A DNA stretch of 64,000 nt from Vicia villosa (Eukaryota; Streptophyta; Magnoliopsida; Fabales; Fabaceae). The notes below the pieces were generated by a model. The model did not search any database, was not told the origin of the DNA, and saw only the letters and a program-made list of their open reading frames with translations. The position numbers and the translations under genes were made by a program. The stretch is taken from positions 30,715,806-30,779,805 of the forward strand of contig NC_081183.1 of assembly GCF_029867415.1 (NCBI RefSeq), in the 5' to 3' direction. This document shows, piece by piece, positions 25,146 through 38,224 of the stretch (position 1 is its first letter; the number at the start of each line of letters is the position of its first letter).

Positions 25146-26773
25146 TGTAAGAACAAGCATACACTCACAAATGAGTTTTTGATTCATGGCAAACATCACA
25201 AGCAACCAAATACAAAAGCATAAATGAATGACTCAAGACAATGGAAGATTATGAAGCTCAAATCACTCAGAAAATGGTATTGCATCTGTTAGGTCGACCA
25301 AGCAAAGCCCTAGGTCGACTCAAAACCAGAGCAAACTCAGCAAAACTGACAAGGTCACTGTTAGGTCGACCTACCCACACTCCCAGGTCGACCTAAACTG
25401 AAGGGATTTACACATGTCACTGTTAGGTCGACCTACCCACACTCCTAGGTCGACCTAAACTGAAGAAAAGTCACAAAAATGCATTTCAACTGACTTTAGG
25501 TCGACCTAAACCTTCAACAGGTCGACCTAAATGGAAACAACTGAATTTAGGTCGACCTAAACCTTCAACAGGTCAACCTAACTGACTTTAGGTCGACCTA
25601 AACCTTCAGCAGGTCAACCTAACAGATTTTAGGCCAACCTAACAGGTCAACCTAACTGGGACAACTTCAACTCTGCTTCTGTTAGGTCGACCTAAGCACT
25701 AAAGTAGGTCAAACTAATTGCTGAAAACTTCCCAAATTATGTGTTTTCTCTGCTCCAACATACCAACAACTATATATCATTCCATGTTAATTATTCATCA
25801 ACACCAAAGACTGAAAGATACACAAAGGCTTCTCATCTTCGTTCTTCGTCATCTCCAACACAATTACACATAATCATTCTTGCGTTGAGGGTTAGTGATC
25901 GAGTTCGATAACGTCCATGGAACGGAATTGGAGATTCCTAGTGGGTGAAGATTTGTGGGGTTTTTGGTGAATAAAATCTGCGGGTTTTGTCCATCCAAGA
26001 TAGGTATTTCTTGGGGGTTTTTATCAAGAGTTTTCATAGAAGAATCATCTGAGTGTGAAGATGGAAGAACAAGGGTTCGAGGGAATTGAAGACACTGCAG
26101 AAAAGGGATCACGTGACGCTCTTGGATAACCTTGATCTGACTCAAGATTAAGGGGGAAGAAGATTCAAAGGATCGACATAATTGGTTTATGGTTTATCGC
26201 TTTGTTATCTTCTTTGTATATATTACTTTCAACATTAATGAAAGATTTCCCAATTTCAGTTTGGAATTGGGGGCAGACGTAGTCGTAGCGAGGACGATCG
26301 ACGAACTGCCTAAACAAATATTGTGTTCTTGTCGCTTTTACTTTTTCATTTACGTTCTGTTCATGTTTGGTTATAATAGCAAATTGATCAACGATTCGAG
26401 TGTTAAGATTGTGAATTAAGAACTTATATAAACATCACAATCCATCACATATTGAATCACCGTAAATTTGATCATTATCACCAAGTGTTTGTATATTTGT
26501 TTCTATCACTTTTACTGCATTGCAAACATTGTCCATCATACAAGAAGTTAATCTGATTTTCAATAAGAGCAACGCTTTGATTCTGCAACGTATACTCTTA
26601 TCACTTACCTCAAGTTTTTGACTGGTTTTAAACACATATACAATCGTTTCGATAGTGGTTCGGAATAGACGCGAGTCGATTCAGAATCACTTCCGCTGAA
26701 AAGTCGTTTAACTCCGTAAAACTGTGAACGATCTATTCACCCCCCCTCTAGATCCTAAGGCCAGCGTCTAACA
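25146..26773. mobile_element. Solo LTR (1628 bp) inserted in SIRE-1 gag
   Basis: Begins TGTAAGAACAAGC and ends GCGTCTAACA. The TSD CCTTC is perfect on both sides (25141-25145, 26774-26778). There is no internal domain, PBS or ORF of note, so this is the product of LTR-LTR recombination. The family is probably Ty1-copia by size and by its C-rich CTCTAGATCC end, but it is different from SIRE. It contains the palindromic array at 25285-25710. Confidence 0.88.
25285..25710. repeat. Array of the palindrome TTAGGTCGACCTAA
   Basis: About 15-20 full or slightly altered copies of AGGTCGACCTAA-type sequence at irregular spacing, partly organised in units with ACCTTCAACAGGTC or CCCACACTCC spacers. The core is perfectly self-complementary and includes GTCGAC. 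Confidence 0.9.
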
Positions 26774-27174
26774 CCTTCAAGATGGAGGATGATGAAAACA
26801 TTGAAATAATGTTCTTAAGATTTCAAACTCTAACTGCTGGATTAAGAGTGCTTGACAAGGGATATAAAAAGGCTGATCATGTCAAGAAGATCATCAGAAG
26901 CTTGCCCAGAAGATGGGGGCCCAATGGTGACTGCATTCAAGATAGCAAAGAATCTGAGTGAAATCTCTTTGGAAGAGCTGATCAGCGCTATGAGGAGTCA
27001 TGAAATAGAGCTGGATGCTAATGAACCCCAAAAGAAAAGTAAGTCTATTGCGTTAAAATCCTTGAATAAAAAATGCACTAACGCTTTGCAGGCTAAAGAA
27101 GAAGATTCTGAAGAGTCAGAATCAGAAGAAGAAGAAGAAGATGAACTGTCCATGATCTCCAGAAGGGTAAACCA
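26774..27174 (+). pseudogene. SIRE-1 gag, C-terminal part (truncated)
   Basis: Resumes at the duplicated target site with MEDDENIE, the LTAGLRVLDKGY-type block and KKIIRSLPRRWGP. A single extra base near 26918 (GGGGGCCC against GGGGTCC in the other copies) shifts the frame. The acidic stretch before the zinc knuckle is present up to the SRRVN position. There the sequence jumps into CACTA DNA, so the CCHC motif and all pol are lost. Confidence 0.88.
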
Positions 27175-27181
27175 TTTCCTC

Positions 27182-28156
<975 letters not shown>

Positions 28157-28376
28157 TTTAGGGATGCAGATGAAAGGTGTTTTAAAGATATCTTTGATTA
28201 AGTGAAATGAGTTTGTAAGTCAAAGATTATAGAGGGTTTAGGAGTCCGGAACTGCCAATTGATTAATCTTGCCCTTTTGGCAAAATGAAGATGGATATTA
28301 CTTACAAGATATGCTAGGTCTTTGGAGGGATATTTTTGTAGCTAGATATAAAGCTTTACTTGTTTCCTCTCTTTGT

Positions 28377-28404
28377 GGGGGGGGGGGGGGGGGGGGGGGG
28401 GGGG
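28377..28404. repeat. Poly-G run, 28 bases
   Basis: Copy A has a short GTGGGGGGAGGG at the same place (about 4657-4668), so the run has grown in copy C. Long G runs are also prone to assembly error. Confidence 0.85.
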
Positions 28405-28568
28405 AAGAAGATATATGTTCTACTTCTTCTTGGTGTAAATAGATGTCTCTTCTTGGGTCCAAAGAGGAGGATATCTCATATTGGTTTGTTGATGGTATCA
28501 TTAGGAGATTTGGATCGGGCTACCAAAATTAATTTTGGAAGGATCTTTAGTTAAGGTCTATTCCTTTA

Positions 28569-29065
28569 GGCTTTATTTGGGAGTTTGGAAGGGGAGAGGA
28601 AGGGAAGGCTTTTGAAAATTAATTTTTTTTAAAAAATATAGGAAAATATTTGATATTTTTTGAAAAATTAATTTTGTATAAAATGATAAAAGAGTTTTTT
28701 TATCATTACTATATTTTTAATTTTTGAAATACTATAGCAACATAAAAGATATTTGAAAAAATTATGTAAGCCCTCCAAAACTCTCATCCAATACAAATTT
28801 TGAGCTCCCCCAAAATTAGGGAGTTTTTGGTTTTATGAATAAAAGAAAACCCTCCCAACAAAAATCCTTCAATTATTTCCACTCAAACATTTTTTTAACT
28901 CCCCCCCCCCCCTCATTCAATACAAATTTTTAGCTCCCTCAAATTAGGGAGTTTTTGGTTTTATGAATAAAAGAAAAACCTCCCAACCAAAACCCTTCAA
29001 TTATTTCCACTCAACCCTTATTTTTTTCAACCCCCCCCCCCCCCTCCAAGCTCCCAAATAAACCC
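28569..29065. mobile_element. PIF/Harbinger MITE, copy C
   Basis: Same insertion site and ends as 4830-5303, with C-rich runs expanded (about 28900-28912 and 29031-29044). The right target triplet is TTC instead of TTA, probably a later point change. Confidence 0.85.
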
Positions 29066-30172
29066 TTCAAATCCAAATTCTCTGGTCTATTCTCTAATTA
29101 TGTTCACTTTTATGAGTTTGTGGGAGAGATCAGTTTGGTGGTTAATAGATATCTAGTTTTGGATCTTAGGTGGTGGAGATGATTTTTTCTTAGAGAGTTA
29201 CCCCTTTTTCAGAATATTCTCTTTGCTTTGAGACATCACTTTTTCATAAGATAAAGATTAGTAAATTTTTAAGCATGCTAGTTAAGGTACTTTCTTAGTG
29301 GCCTCTTCTTACCATGTTCATAGGGTTAGCTCAAGCTCTTATTTGGCTTCTCTTTTAGACAAGAATTTGTCCATACCCCTTATCTAGGATAGTTTGGCTT
29401 CTTTTAAGGTATTGGTATTTTGTGGATAACTTTTGCAACCAGGTCCCTTCTAGAGAGAACTTGTCTATAAGAGAGTTGATTATTGATCCTAGTAGGATCT
29501 CTTGTCCCTGGTGTAGGGACTTGGTTGAGTCGGTCCCTACCTTTTTGTTACTTGTGAGCTAACCCTATTTGTGTTGTATAAGATATACCAGTGGTTAGGG
29601 TGACAGGTAGTTATTTCTAATGAACCTAGGGTTCTGTTTAAGTTTTTTCTACCTTTAGGGGGAAGGATTAAGTATATGGGTGGTTTTCTTATGCAATCCC
29701 ATCATGATGTCATCTTTAAAGGAGTCATAAAAGTAGTGAAAGATGTGGAGGAAAAAAATATTTTTTTTGCCTAGAAGTGGTTTCTAGGTAGATCTGAGGT
29801 GAACTCTTGCACTTTCTTTAGATGGATCCAGAATCCTATCATCTACCTGCACCAATAAAAGATCAAGTATTTTCCTTGGTTCTAAGGTAGGTATAAGCTT
29901 TTGGTTTGGTTCTCTTTTGACGGGTTCTAACATGTTGATGGGGGAACCGACAATTGGATTTCTAGCCTCGTTCCAGCGAGGTTTCTTTTTAGTTGATTGG
30001 ATCTTTGTATGCAAGGCACCCTTGGTATGTTGTTTTGTTGATTTTTGTTTTTTTGGTGTTCTTATTTGTAACTTTGGTGATCATGTATGCACTTCTAGTG
30101 CTTTCTGACTATCTTTGTATTCCTTTGGTGATTTTTACCCCTTATTAATATATTATTTTGTCATTAAAAAAA

Positions 30173-30891
30173 TTTAAAACTAAACTTTAGAAATAAAATT
30201 ATAAATATCTTTGGAGTCAAGTCTAATTTAATTATTATTCAAGAGCACTTGAATGAGATTGTAAGAGATCTTTTTGAGTTTAACTAGATATCCTGAGTTC
30301 GATCTAATCTCTTCACACACAACAATGTTAAATTTTCTCGAAGCATAACTTTGCCATTATTATGGCCTTCTCCACCGTAATGAATTAGTCTATGTAATTG
30401 CACACTGAGTATACCCAATTTCTATGGAAAAAATATAATTTAATTATTGTAAATCTTATACAAAATTTCTCTTAAATCTTACTTACAATATTTAAAATTT
30501 GAAAATATATACTACAAGAACAACTTGACAAAAAACCCTTGAAATATTTTACATATATAAAATTTCTTACACCGTTAATGCGAAGACCATGAAATTTTTT
30601 TTTAATAAACTACTTACGATTGAGGAAAACACTTTTTATATATATATATTTGAATGAGTACAAACTTTATGGGATAAGAAATAACTTTATGAAAGATGAC
30701 TTACTAATTCTTGCACTTGAATTTTAGTTTAAACTAAAAAGAATCACAAAAGTATACAACATAAAAATCATGTATAAATGCATTATATCTATTCATTAAT
30801 AAAAGAAAAGTTTTATGTATTATGGAAAAGGAGCATGGATGGAGAAAAGTAAGTAGAATAAGGAGTATCAGAAATATCAAGACGTGGGATA
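30173..30891. other. LINE downstream flank, no gene
   Basis: The first 115 bp match 47820-47933 in copy B, which shows that the old duplication extends beyond the LINE. At 30287 the match ends because SIRE-2 is inserted in copy B. The remainder is AT-rich and unrecognised. Confidence 0.65.
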
Positions 30892-33300
30892 ATGAGGGTT
30901 CAAGACGTGGGAGGAGACATATGGATTCTAAAATCACAACCTTTTTTCACGTCGATTCTAGATGAGTGTAGAGCCAAAGACATGTATGAAGAGTTCAAGA
31001 ACTATGGAGAGATTGATGAGGTAGTCATTCATTCGAAGAGGGATCTTCGGGGGAAGAAGATACGAGTGAGGTTCTTCAATATAAGGTATGAAAATTGTTA
31101 ACAACCAAGTTAGACAATAGCTTCATTGACAACCAAGAGATATTTGTCAACTTATCAAGATTCCAAAGGGAAAAAGGTGGTGGAGATTTTAGGAATTAAG
31201 GTCTGAAGAGGGATGCAAACAATGGCGAGACAAATCAATTCATAATTTCCAATCCTAGACATTTGCAAAACAAGTCTAGAGGAATCATAGACACAAGTTC
31301 GTATGCAAATGTCCTTAAGAACGTATACTACGAATCTAGGCATCACAATAGTAAAGACACGAGATCATATCATCAGTGGTTAGGAAAACCCCTTTTTTCT
31401 CATTTGACGTTTAATGTAGAGGAAGTGGAGAATCTAGGCATTACTTATAATATTCATGGAATCTTTAACAAGGAGGGTTATTTTGCAATCAAAGTAACAT
31501 TGTTGAGGGGAAATATTTGTTTGCTTAAAGAAAGGTAAAAGGGTGAGCTAGCAACGCTATTGGAGAATGCATGCATCTAGTTAAGGCAATGGTTTAAGGA
31601 GTTCAGAAGGTGGAGTTCTTAGGATATGGACATGGAAAGAGTCACATTGACGTGGATTTATAGTGTACCGTGTCACACATGGAATCCTGCCTTCTTTGAA
31701 TTCATTACTAAACCAGTAGGGACTTATATGTGCTCTGATGATGGTACAAGAGAGGAATAAAAATGGATGTCTCAAGAGTACTAGTGTGAACTAAATGTTC
31801 CATGATTCTCAATGAGGCTTTCAATGTTCAGTTCAATGGTGACGTTTTCATATCAATGCTCTGATGGGTGGTTTAAGGAAGAAGAAAAAAGCTTAGGACT
31901 CAAAGTAGAAAATAATAATGAATCTATCGACATTAGAGTTGGTGTGTCAAACTTGGATAATGTTGAAAAGCTAAAAATTGCTTTAGTTGTTTTTTTCAAA
32001 AAAGACTGGAGGAAAAAGAGCTAGCATGGAAAAATAATAGGGGTAGTAGAATCATCGTTTGAAGTGAAGGATGCAATAAAAAAAAGGTCAACCTTGGAAA
32101 CAAAGGAATTATTGAATCTAGTGTGAGACAAACATATGGAAAAAAAGGAAAAGCAACATGGCGAAATATATGTCAACAATCTTGGACTTAACTACAAACA
32201 AGGTCCATTTGTAGGGAAAACAAATTAAACAAATTAAGGGAAGATAAGGCCCAATGAACTGAAATGGGGTTTCAATATACTAATGATTATCTAGAAAACA
32301 AGGATCCATCTAACTTGGTAGTAGCAGTCAAGATATTCAAAATTTAGAAGCGAACATAGACCAAGAAATTTCCATGCCATCCTATTTCTTATCTCTTAGA
32401 CCACCTAAGCATCTGAGACAAAAATAAAAAGAAAATTTGTGATCATCGAGTCACTTAGTCTCTTCAATGGGTATATTTGTTTGGTTGCTCTACATTATCT
32501 TGCGAATCAACTTCAGATTCAGACATGATCCGGGGTAACAAAAGGTTTTGGGCCAAGAAGAATGTTGAAGTTTTAACCAAAATTTGGGAAAAGGCTATAA
32601 AGTTTGGGGTAAAATGAGTGGTAGATGATAACATGCACATGAAGGTGATTAGATTCTTGGAGACCATGAATTAATAAGGTAGAGACCAAATGGAAGCAAA
32701 CCATAATGGTGCATCATGAATATATTATCCTATAACATTTGTGGGTGTGGAATCCTTTTAAAAATAAAGTGCTTGTGTTAATCAATTAGAAAAGGTTTGT
32801 TTGATGTCTGTTTGCTCTCGGAGACAAAGTTACAAAATGTGGAGGTTGAAGGGGTATTCTCATTGTGGTGGAGTAAAGAAGTGGAGTGGACATCAAATGG
32901 GCATAAGGGGGATCATATGTTTACTTATCAAGCGGAAAGTATATATGTTTGATCTGAATTTCAATTTTAATTAATAGTGAGGGATTTGTAGGGATAAATG
33001 GGAATTTTTTTTATTTTGAATGTATACTTATCATGCTTCATCCAAAAAAAAAGAAAGTTATGGCAAGAATTTAGTGAAATCAACAACAAATTTCCTAGAG
33101 GAGAGTGGCACATATCAAGGGACTTCAGTGCTACTATGAAGAAGAACTAGAGAAAAGGGAAAAATTATTTAGTTGATAGAGGGGAAATGGTATCATTATT
33201 GGGAATTTATTGAAAGCTTATATGAGGTGGATGAGAAAATCCTTCTATTAGAATGGTTGATTGAGAAAAGGAAAATTTATTGCCAAGGTGTAGGTAACAT
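30892..33300 (+). pseudogene. LINE ORF1 and endonuclease fragment
   Basis: Decayed 5' half of a plant L1-type element. At 30940-31090 an RRM-like segment reads DMYEEFKNYGEIDEVVI followed by RDLRGKKIRVRF, as in plant LINE ORF1 proteins. Further on, GYFAIKVTLLRGNICLL (about 31460-31530) and, with stops, VPCHTWNPAFFEFITKPVGTY (31668-31731, cut by changes) match the ORF1 middle region. From about 32720 the frame reads like the start of the apurinic endonuclease (NICGCG, then LSETKLQNVEVEG at about 32815), and a later segment resembles WHISRDFSA (near 33105). It stops at about 33300 with no RT, so the 3' part is missing. It is probably a different insertion from the LINE at 28160. Many stops; not functional. 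Confidence 0.75.
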
Positions 33301-33341
33301 GTGTAGCACCCTAATTCCCGACTCGACCTAAAATAAAATAA

Positions 33342-33645
33342 GGCTTAAATAATCATTTGGCCCCTATAAGTTGGCGTGTTTTTTATTTTCTTCCATGTAT
33401 CTTTTTTTCTTGAAAATGATCCCTCAATGTTAAAATCTTTTTGGCTTAAGTCCCTAAAGTTAAAATACGCAGGAAAATCCAAAGAAAAATTCGCAGGAAA
33501 CCTGCAGATTTTCCTGCGGATTTTAGTTTTAGGGACTAAATCCAAAATAAATTCAATATTTAAGGACTTTATCCAAGAAAAATAAGATACATGGACGAAA
33601 ACCAAAAACACGCTAACTTACAAGGACCAAAAGACTATTTAAGCC
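33342..33645. mobile_element. Mutator-type MITE, 304 bp
   Basis: TIRs GGCTTAAATAATCATTTGG and, from the right end read inward, GGCTTAAATAGTCTTTTGG, continuing imperfectly for about 40 bases. A perfect 9-bp TSD ATAAAATAA flanks it (33333-33341, 33646-33654). Nine base pairs is the usual Mutator duplication length. The centre has another inverted repeat around CGCAGGAAAATC. There is no coding capacity. Confidence 0.85.
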
Positions 33646-33654
33646 ATAAAATAA

Positions 33655-34179
33655 TTCAAAAAATAGATTCAACTAACTAGAGTGTCACGCATGAATCACC
33701 AATCATAAAAAGAAAAACAAAGTATTCTTTAAGAAATATGCATCATAACAACAAATAATTTTTGACATCAAAGTCTCATCAGATGCAGAATAACCAAAAA
33801 TGGTTTATCAACCCAAAATAACATAAACACGGAAATAGAAACAAAAGAACAGCTCGTCCCCAATATTACATATCAAAGAGACTCCACTAAATATCCAAAT
33901 GAATAGGTAACTAAGGATGAATTGAAGTCATCCTCTACCTCAAGCAACTACTCCTTAATATGCTCGCATGTACCCCATAGGAACACAAACACCACAACAA
34001 ACAAAAGGGAATGAGAATACACTTAAAATATGTCAGCAGTGTAAAACAAAGAAAGGGTAGCATAATTACATAATCATCCAACACACTTCTATGTCGATTC
34101 TTGTTGAATTTGAATGTTTGTGCGCTCAGGTATTTTTTTTTCGCGCCGCGGCGTTTGATCCTAACCATATATATCAAAT
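33655..34179. other. Unassigned sequence
   Basis: No gene or element recognised. It includes a GC-rich palindromic patch TCGCGCCGCGGCG near 34141. A TGTAGCACCCTAATTCCC motif just left of the MITE (33303) resembles an LTR start, so 33303-34179 might be an LTR remnant, but I cannot find its other end. Confidence 0.35.
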
Positions 34180-34440
34180 AATTATGTTAAAATTTTCATT
34201 AGTCATTAAACAAATAATTTCAAACACAGTTGATTATCTTTCGATTTAATTCTATTAATTTTGTTAATTATGAAGCATGAGCTGATATAATTAGTTATTT
34301 TAATTATTATTTTCGAACACTTATAGTGGCATCTAATCTAACAATTTTATTTTTATTAATGTTTAAGTGGGATTTAGCTCATTTCAATTGTTTTGTCAAT
34401 TCAACTAATATCACGAATCAAATTTATGCTAAATGAAAAA

Positions 34441-34663
34441 TGTTAAAGCTAGATCAAAGCATGTTACATATCCATGGAAAAGAGAAGAAGGAGATGAAAA
34501 CCTGGTTTTGACATTACTCATAAAACTAACCATTACAATATCATGAACTCACTTGTATATCAAGTAAAGCTAGCTAGTGTTCATGCACAACTCTTTCTAA
34601 CCGTCATAACTGAATTAGTTGGAGTTAGTTGTATGAGCTAACTTCCCTTTATCTTTGTATTCA
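34441..34663 (-). repeat. 3' LTR of the minus-strand copia element
   Basis: 223 bp, TG...CA in minus orientation. The PPT-like GTGGGGATGT lies just inside (+ strand 34664-34673). The pol stop (34615) falls inside this LTR, so the polyprotein overlaps it. Confidence 0.82.
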
Positions 34664-37600
34664 ACATCCCCACTAAAACTAGAATGAATATCAATCATTC
34701 CCATCTTGCTTTGTAAGTTGTAGAATTGTCCAGGATGTAGAGATTTCATTAGTATATCAACTACTTGCTCCTTTGAATGAACATACATCAAGTGGAATGC
34801 ACCTGCTAATATCTCTTCTCTAACCAAGTGGAAATATATTTCAATGTGCTTGGTCTTTTCATGGAACACGGGATTGGCGGCAATGTGTAGAGATGAAGCA
34901 TTGTCATAGTAAATGATGATTGGCATAGTGTGTTGGAGCTGTAAATATTTGAGCAGAAATAAAAGTCATTGAGCTTCACATGTTGCTTGGGTCAATGCTC
35001 GATATTCTACTTCACAAGATGACCTGGATATAACAGCTTGCTTCTTACTTTTCCAACTTACAAGAGACTTGCCTAAGAAAAAACATATGTCTGATGTGGA
35101 TCTCCTAGTTCCAGTGCAGGCACCCTAATCAGAATCAAAGAATTCCTTAAGACAAAGGGTGGATGATTAGTTGAAAAATAAGTCTTGGCCTGGATTATTT
35201 TTGAGAAATTGAAGCACATGGAGACCTGCTAACATATGCTTATCATTAGGGGCGTCATGAAATTGGCTAAGGTTGCCAACTGCATAAGCAATTTCAGGTC
35301 TAGAATGAGTGAGATACAACAATCTTCTAATCAGGTGCCTATAGGTTGTGGGTTCAGACAATGGTTGGCCAAAGGTTTTGTGCAACTAGAGTTGTGGTTG
35401 CATTGGTGTATTGCATTTTTTGGCTCCAATTAATCCTGCATCATGGTTTAGACCAAGAGCATATTTCCTTTGGCAAATTGAAATGCCTTCATGAGTTCTA
35501 GCTATGTCAAATCCCAAGAATTATTATAATACTCCTAAGTCTTGTAAGACGTACTTGTTATCTAAGAGAGAATTAGTTAGAGTTATTTCATCAAGATTAA
35601 TGCCAACTAATACCAAATCATCAACATTGACAAGGATAACTGTGAATCCTATGAGTGATTTCTTTGTGAAGAGAGAATAATCTTCTTGGGATTTATGGTA
35701 TCCTGATGATGTAAGTGTGTTTGTTATTCCATTGTCTGCTTTCCTTCTTCAAGCCATAAAGTGACCTTTATAATTTGCATACAAGATTAGGATGAGACAA
35801 TGTCGAGCCAAGAATGGGTGTCATATACACTTACTCATTAAGGTCTCCATGAAAAAAGGTTGTGTTGACATCAAGTTAGAATATAGGCCACTCGTGAATT
35901 GCAGCAATAGCTAAGAGCACTCTTATAGTTGTCATTTTTACCATATAACTGAAGGTATCCATATAATCAAGTCCTTCAATTGTGTGAATCCCTTGGCAAC
36001 TAGTCATGCCTTATATCTCTCAAATGTACCATTAGCATTCATTTTTAAATTGAAAACCCACCTACATTTTAATAGCCTTCTTATGAGGAGGTAAAGGAAC
36101 AAGATCCCAAGTCCTTGTTTTCATCATAACAATCAGCTCAACATTGATAGCATTCCTCCAATTATCATCATCTATGGCTTTCTCATAGGTTTGAGGCTCA
36201 GTGATGGTGGACATATTGACAGTGAAAAGTTTGTGTGCAGAAGAAAGTGAATCATAAGATGAGAAATAAGATAGAGGATACTTACATGACGAGGAATGAT
36301 TGGTTGCAGGTTATGCTGAATGGTGGATTGTACTGATCATGAGATTGCAATGATAGTCTTGAAGGTAATTTGGAGGTTTGATGCTTCTAATAGATTTTCT
36401 TAAGGGAGAGTTTGGTAATGCAATAGGCGCGTGGTTGTCATGTTGAGATTTAGACAGGTTATGTGGAGATTCAGGAGGAATGTTGGTATAATATTTATTG
36501 GTGTCAATATGAATGTTGGACTGAGTAGCAGGTATATGAGGTGTGTGGCTATTAGGAGATGAAGGGTGAAAAATATTATCAAAGAAATCATCTAAATAAG
36601 AAAGATTAGATGATATAGGTTGAGTACTGGGATTTTGTGGTTGAGTGGACTCTTGTTTGTAAGGAAATAGATGTTCAAAAAATACTACATCTCTTGACAC
36701 AAAAAGTTCCTTGCATTGCAAGTCAAAGAGAATACGTCCCTTAACCCTTGGTGTATATCCCAAGTGAATACACTTTCTGGACTTGGAATCAATCTTTTTA
36801 CTATTAGATTTAAGTGTTGAAGCATAACATAGAGAACCAAACCCTTTTAAGGAGGAAATATCAAGCAATTGGTTATGTAATACTTGATAAGGTGACTTAT
36901 GTTGTATGGAAAATGAAGGTAGTCTATTTATAATGTGTACTGCGTGATTAATAACATGAGCTCAAAAAACATGAAGGAGATTAACTTAATATAGAAAGGC
37001 TCGAGTAATACCAAGGATGTATTGGTGCTTCCTCTCAATAATGCCATTTTGTTAAGGGGTACCAACACATGAAGTTTGATGAATGATGCCTGATTTTTGA
37101 AAAAATGATTTAAGCATAAACTCATTGCCATTGTCTGATTTAATGCATTTTAATTTAGTGTTAAACTGAGTATGACCCAAAGGCACAGAAGATTCAATAA
37201 GAGATGATGTTTCACATTTTTCCCTCATAAGGAATATCCATGTTAACCTACATTTATCATCGACAATTGTTAAAAAAACATCTAGATCCCATCATGGATT
37301 GTGTAGATAAAGGACCCCAAATGTCCATGTGGATCAAATCAAAAGTATGAAGGGAAACATGGTTACTATTACGAAAGGATAGCCTCTTTTGCTTGGCATA
37401 AAAACAGATATCATAAGGAGTATATTGATTAACATTTTTGACAAAAGGAAAGCTTTTATTTATTTTAAGTAATTCGTCATTAGAAGGATGGCCAAATCTT
37501 AAGTTGCCAATATTACATTCATGTGGGATAGCTAAAGTATTTGTGGGAGGTTGAATGGCATTTATGAGGTATTGGATGGTGTGCAATTCAATATAGTAGT

Positions 37601-38216
37601 AGGAGAGGAAATGAGGTATAATCCACCATTCAGTTTAGTTGTGCCAATCATCATCTTGGAGAAAATATCTTGTATCTCACAATCAATAGCATTAAAGATT
37701 AATTGGCAATTGAGAGTTTTGGTTAATTTTGGAACAAATATGAGGTTAAAAGCAAAAGTAGGCATATATAACACATATGTAATACAGAGATTATGGTCAA
37801 AGATGATGGTTCTTGCATAGCATCTGGTGTGACACACATGATCGGTTGCACTAGCATCTGAGATAAAGGTGTTAACACTATTGATGGATGGAAGTGTGCA
37901 GATTGAATTTGTGATGAACCTTAGACAAGAGCTAGCAGTGTCTTGTGTTGATCTAGTGTGAAAGATAAAGATCTGAAATCTTGTCCATTTTCTCCATTAA
38001 GATCATCTTGAGATTCTCTAATGTTACCTTCAACATTCGTGCAATTATTCACCGTGTTAGGTTCTTGAAGCATATATCAATTGTATGGTTTGTCATGCCA
38101 CAATGAGTACATACCCTTGATCCTCTACCTCGACCACCATGAAATTTCCTGATTCTAGTTCCTCTACCACGTAAATTTTGGCTTCGATGTTGTGGTTGAG
38201 TAGACTAGTTGTGATT
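34615..38216 (-). pseudogene. Copia pol (integrase, RT, RNase H), broken
   Basis: Read on the minus strand. Pre-integrase: the ITYVLYMPTFAFNLIFVPKL stretch (37750-37800) and LRFGHPSNDELLK (about 37480), with SLHTFDLIHMDIWGPL opening the integrase core (about 37310). The integrase C-terminal region has LKGFGSLCYAST, KCIHLGYTPRVKGR and ELFVSRDVVFFE (36670-36850). The RT part (35400-36310) is heavily shifted but keeps a VNVDDLVL version of the YVDD catalytic box (about 35625). RNase H: SRPEIAYAVGNLSQF (about 35290) and a DNASSLHIAANPVFHEKTKH block (about 34850-34910) ending at 34615. Many stops; not functional. Confidence 0.85.
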
Positions 38217-38224
38217 GCAAAAAG

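Larger units (their letters stand above)
28160..30172 (+). pseudogene. LINE 3' half, copy C, with poly-A end
   Basis: Same LINE as copy A, about 97-98% identical where compared (4441-4560 against 28151-28270). It begins at the CACTA target site and carries the VRNCQLINLALLAK region and FWKDL. It is interrupted by the Harbinger MITE at 28569-29065. Unlike copy A it continues to the 3' end: a KWFLGRSEVNSCTFFRWIQN-like C-terminal block (about 29770), a 3' UTR, and the end TTTGTCATTAAAAAAA at about 30172. Stops and frameshifts are frequent. Confidence 0.85.

Noticed and set aside
28377..28404. G-quadruplex regulatory element
   Set aside because: A single 28-base G run that grew inside a dead LINE copy. 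It is more simply replication slippage or sequencing error.
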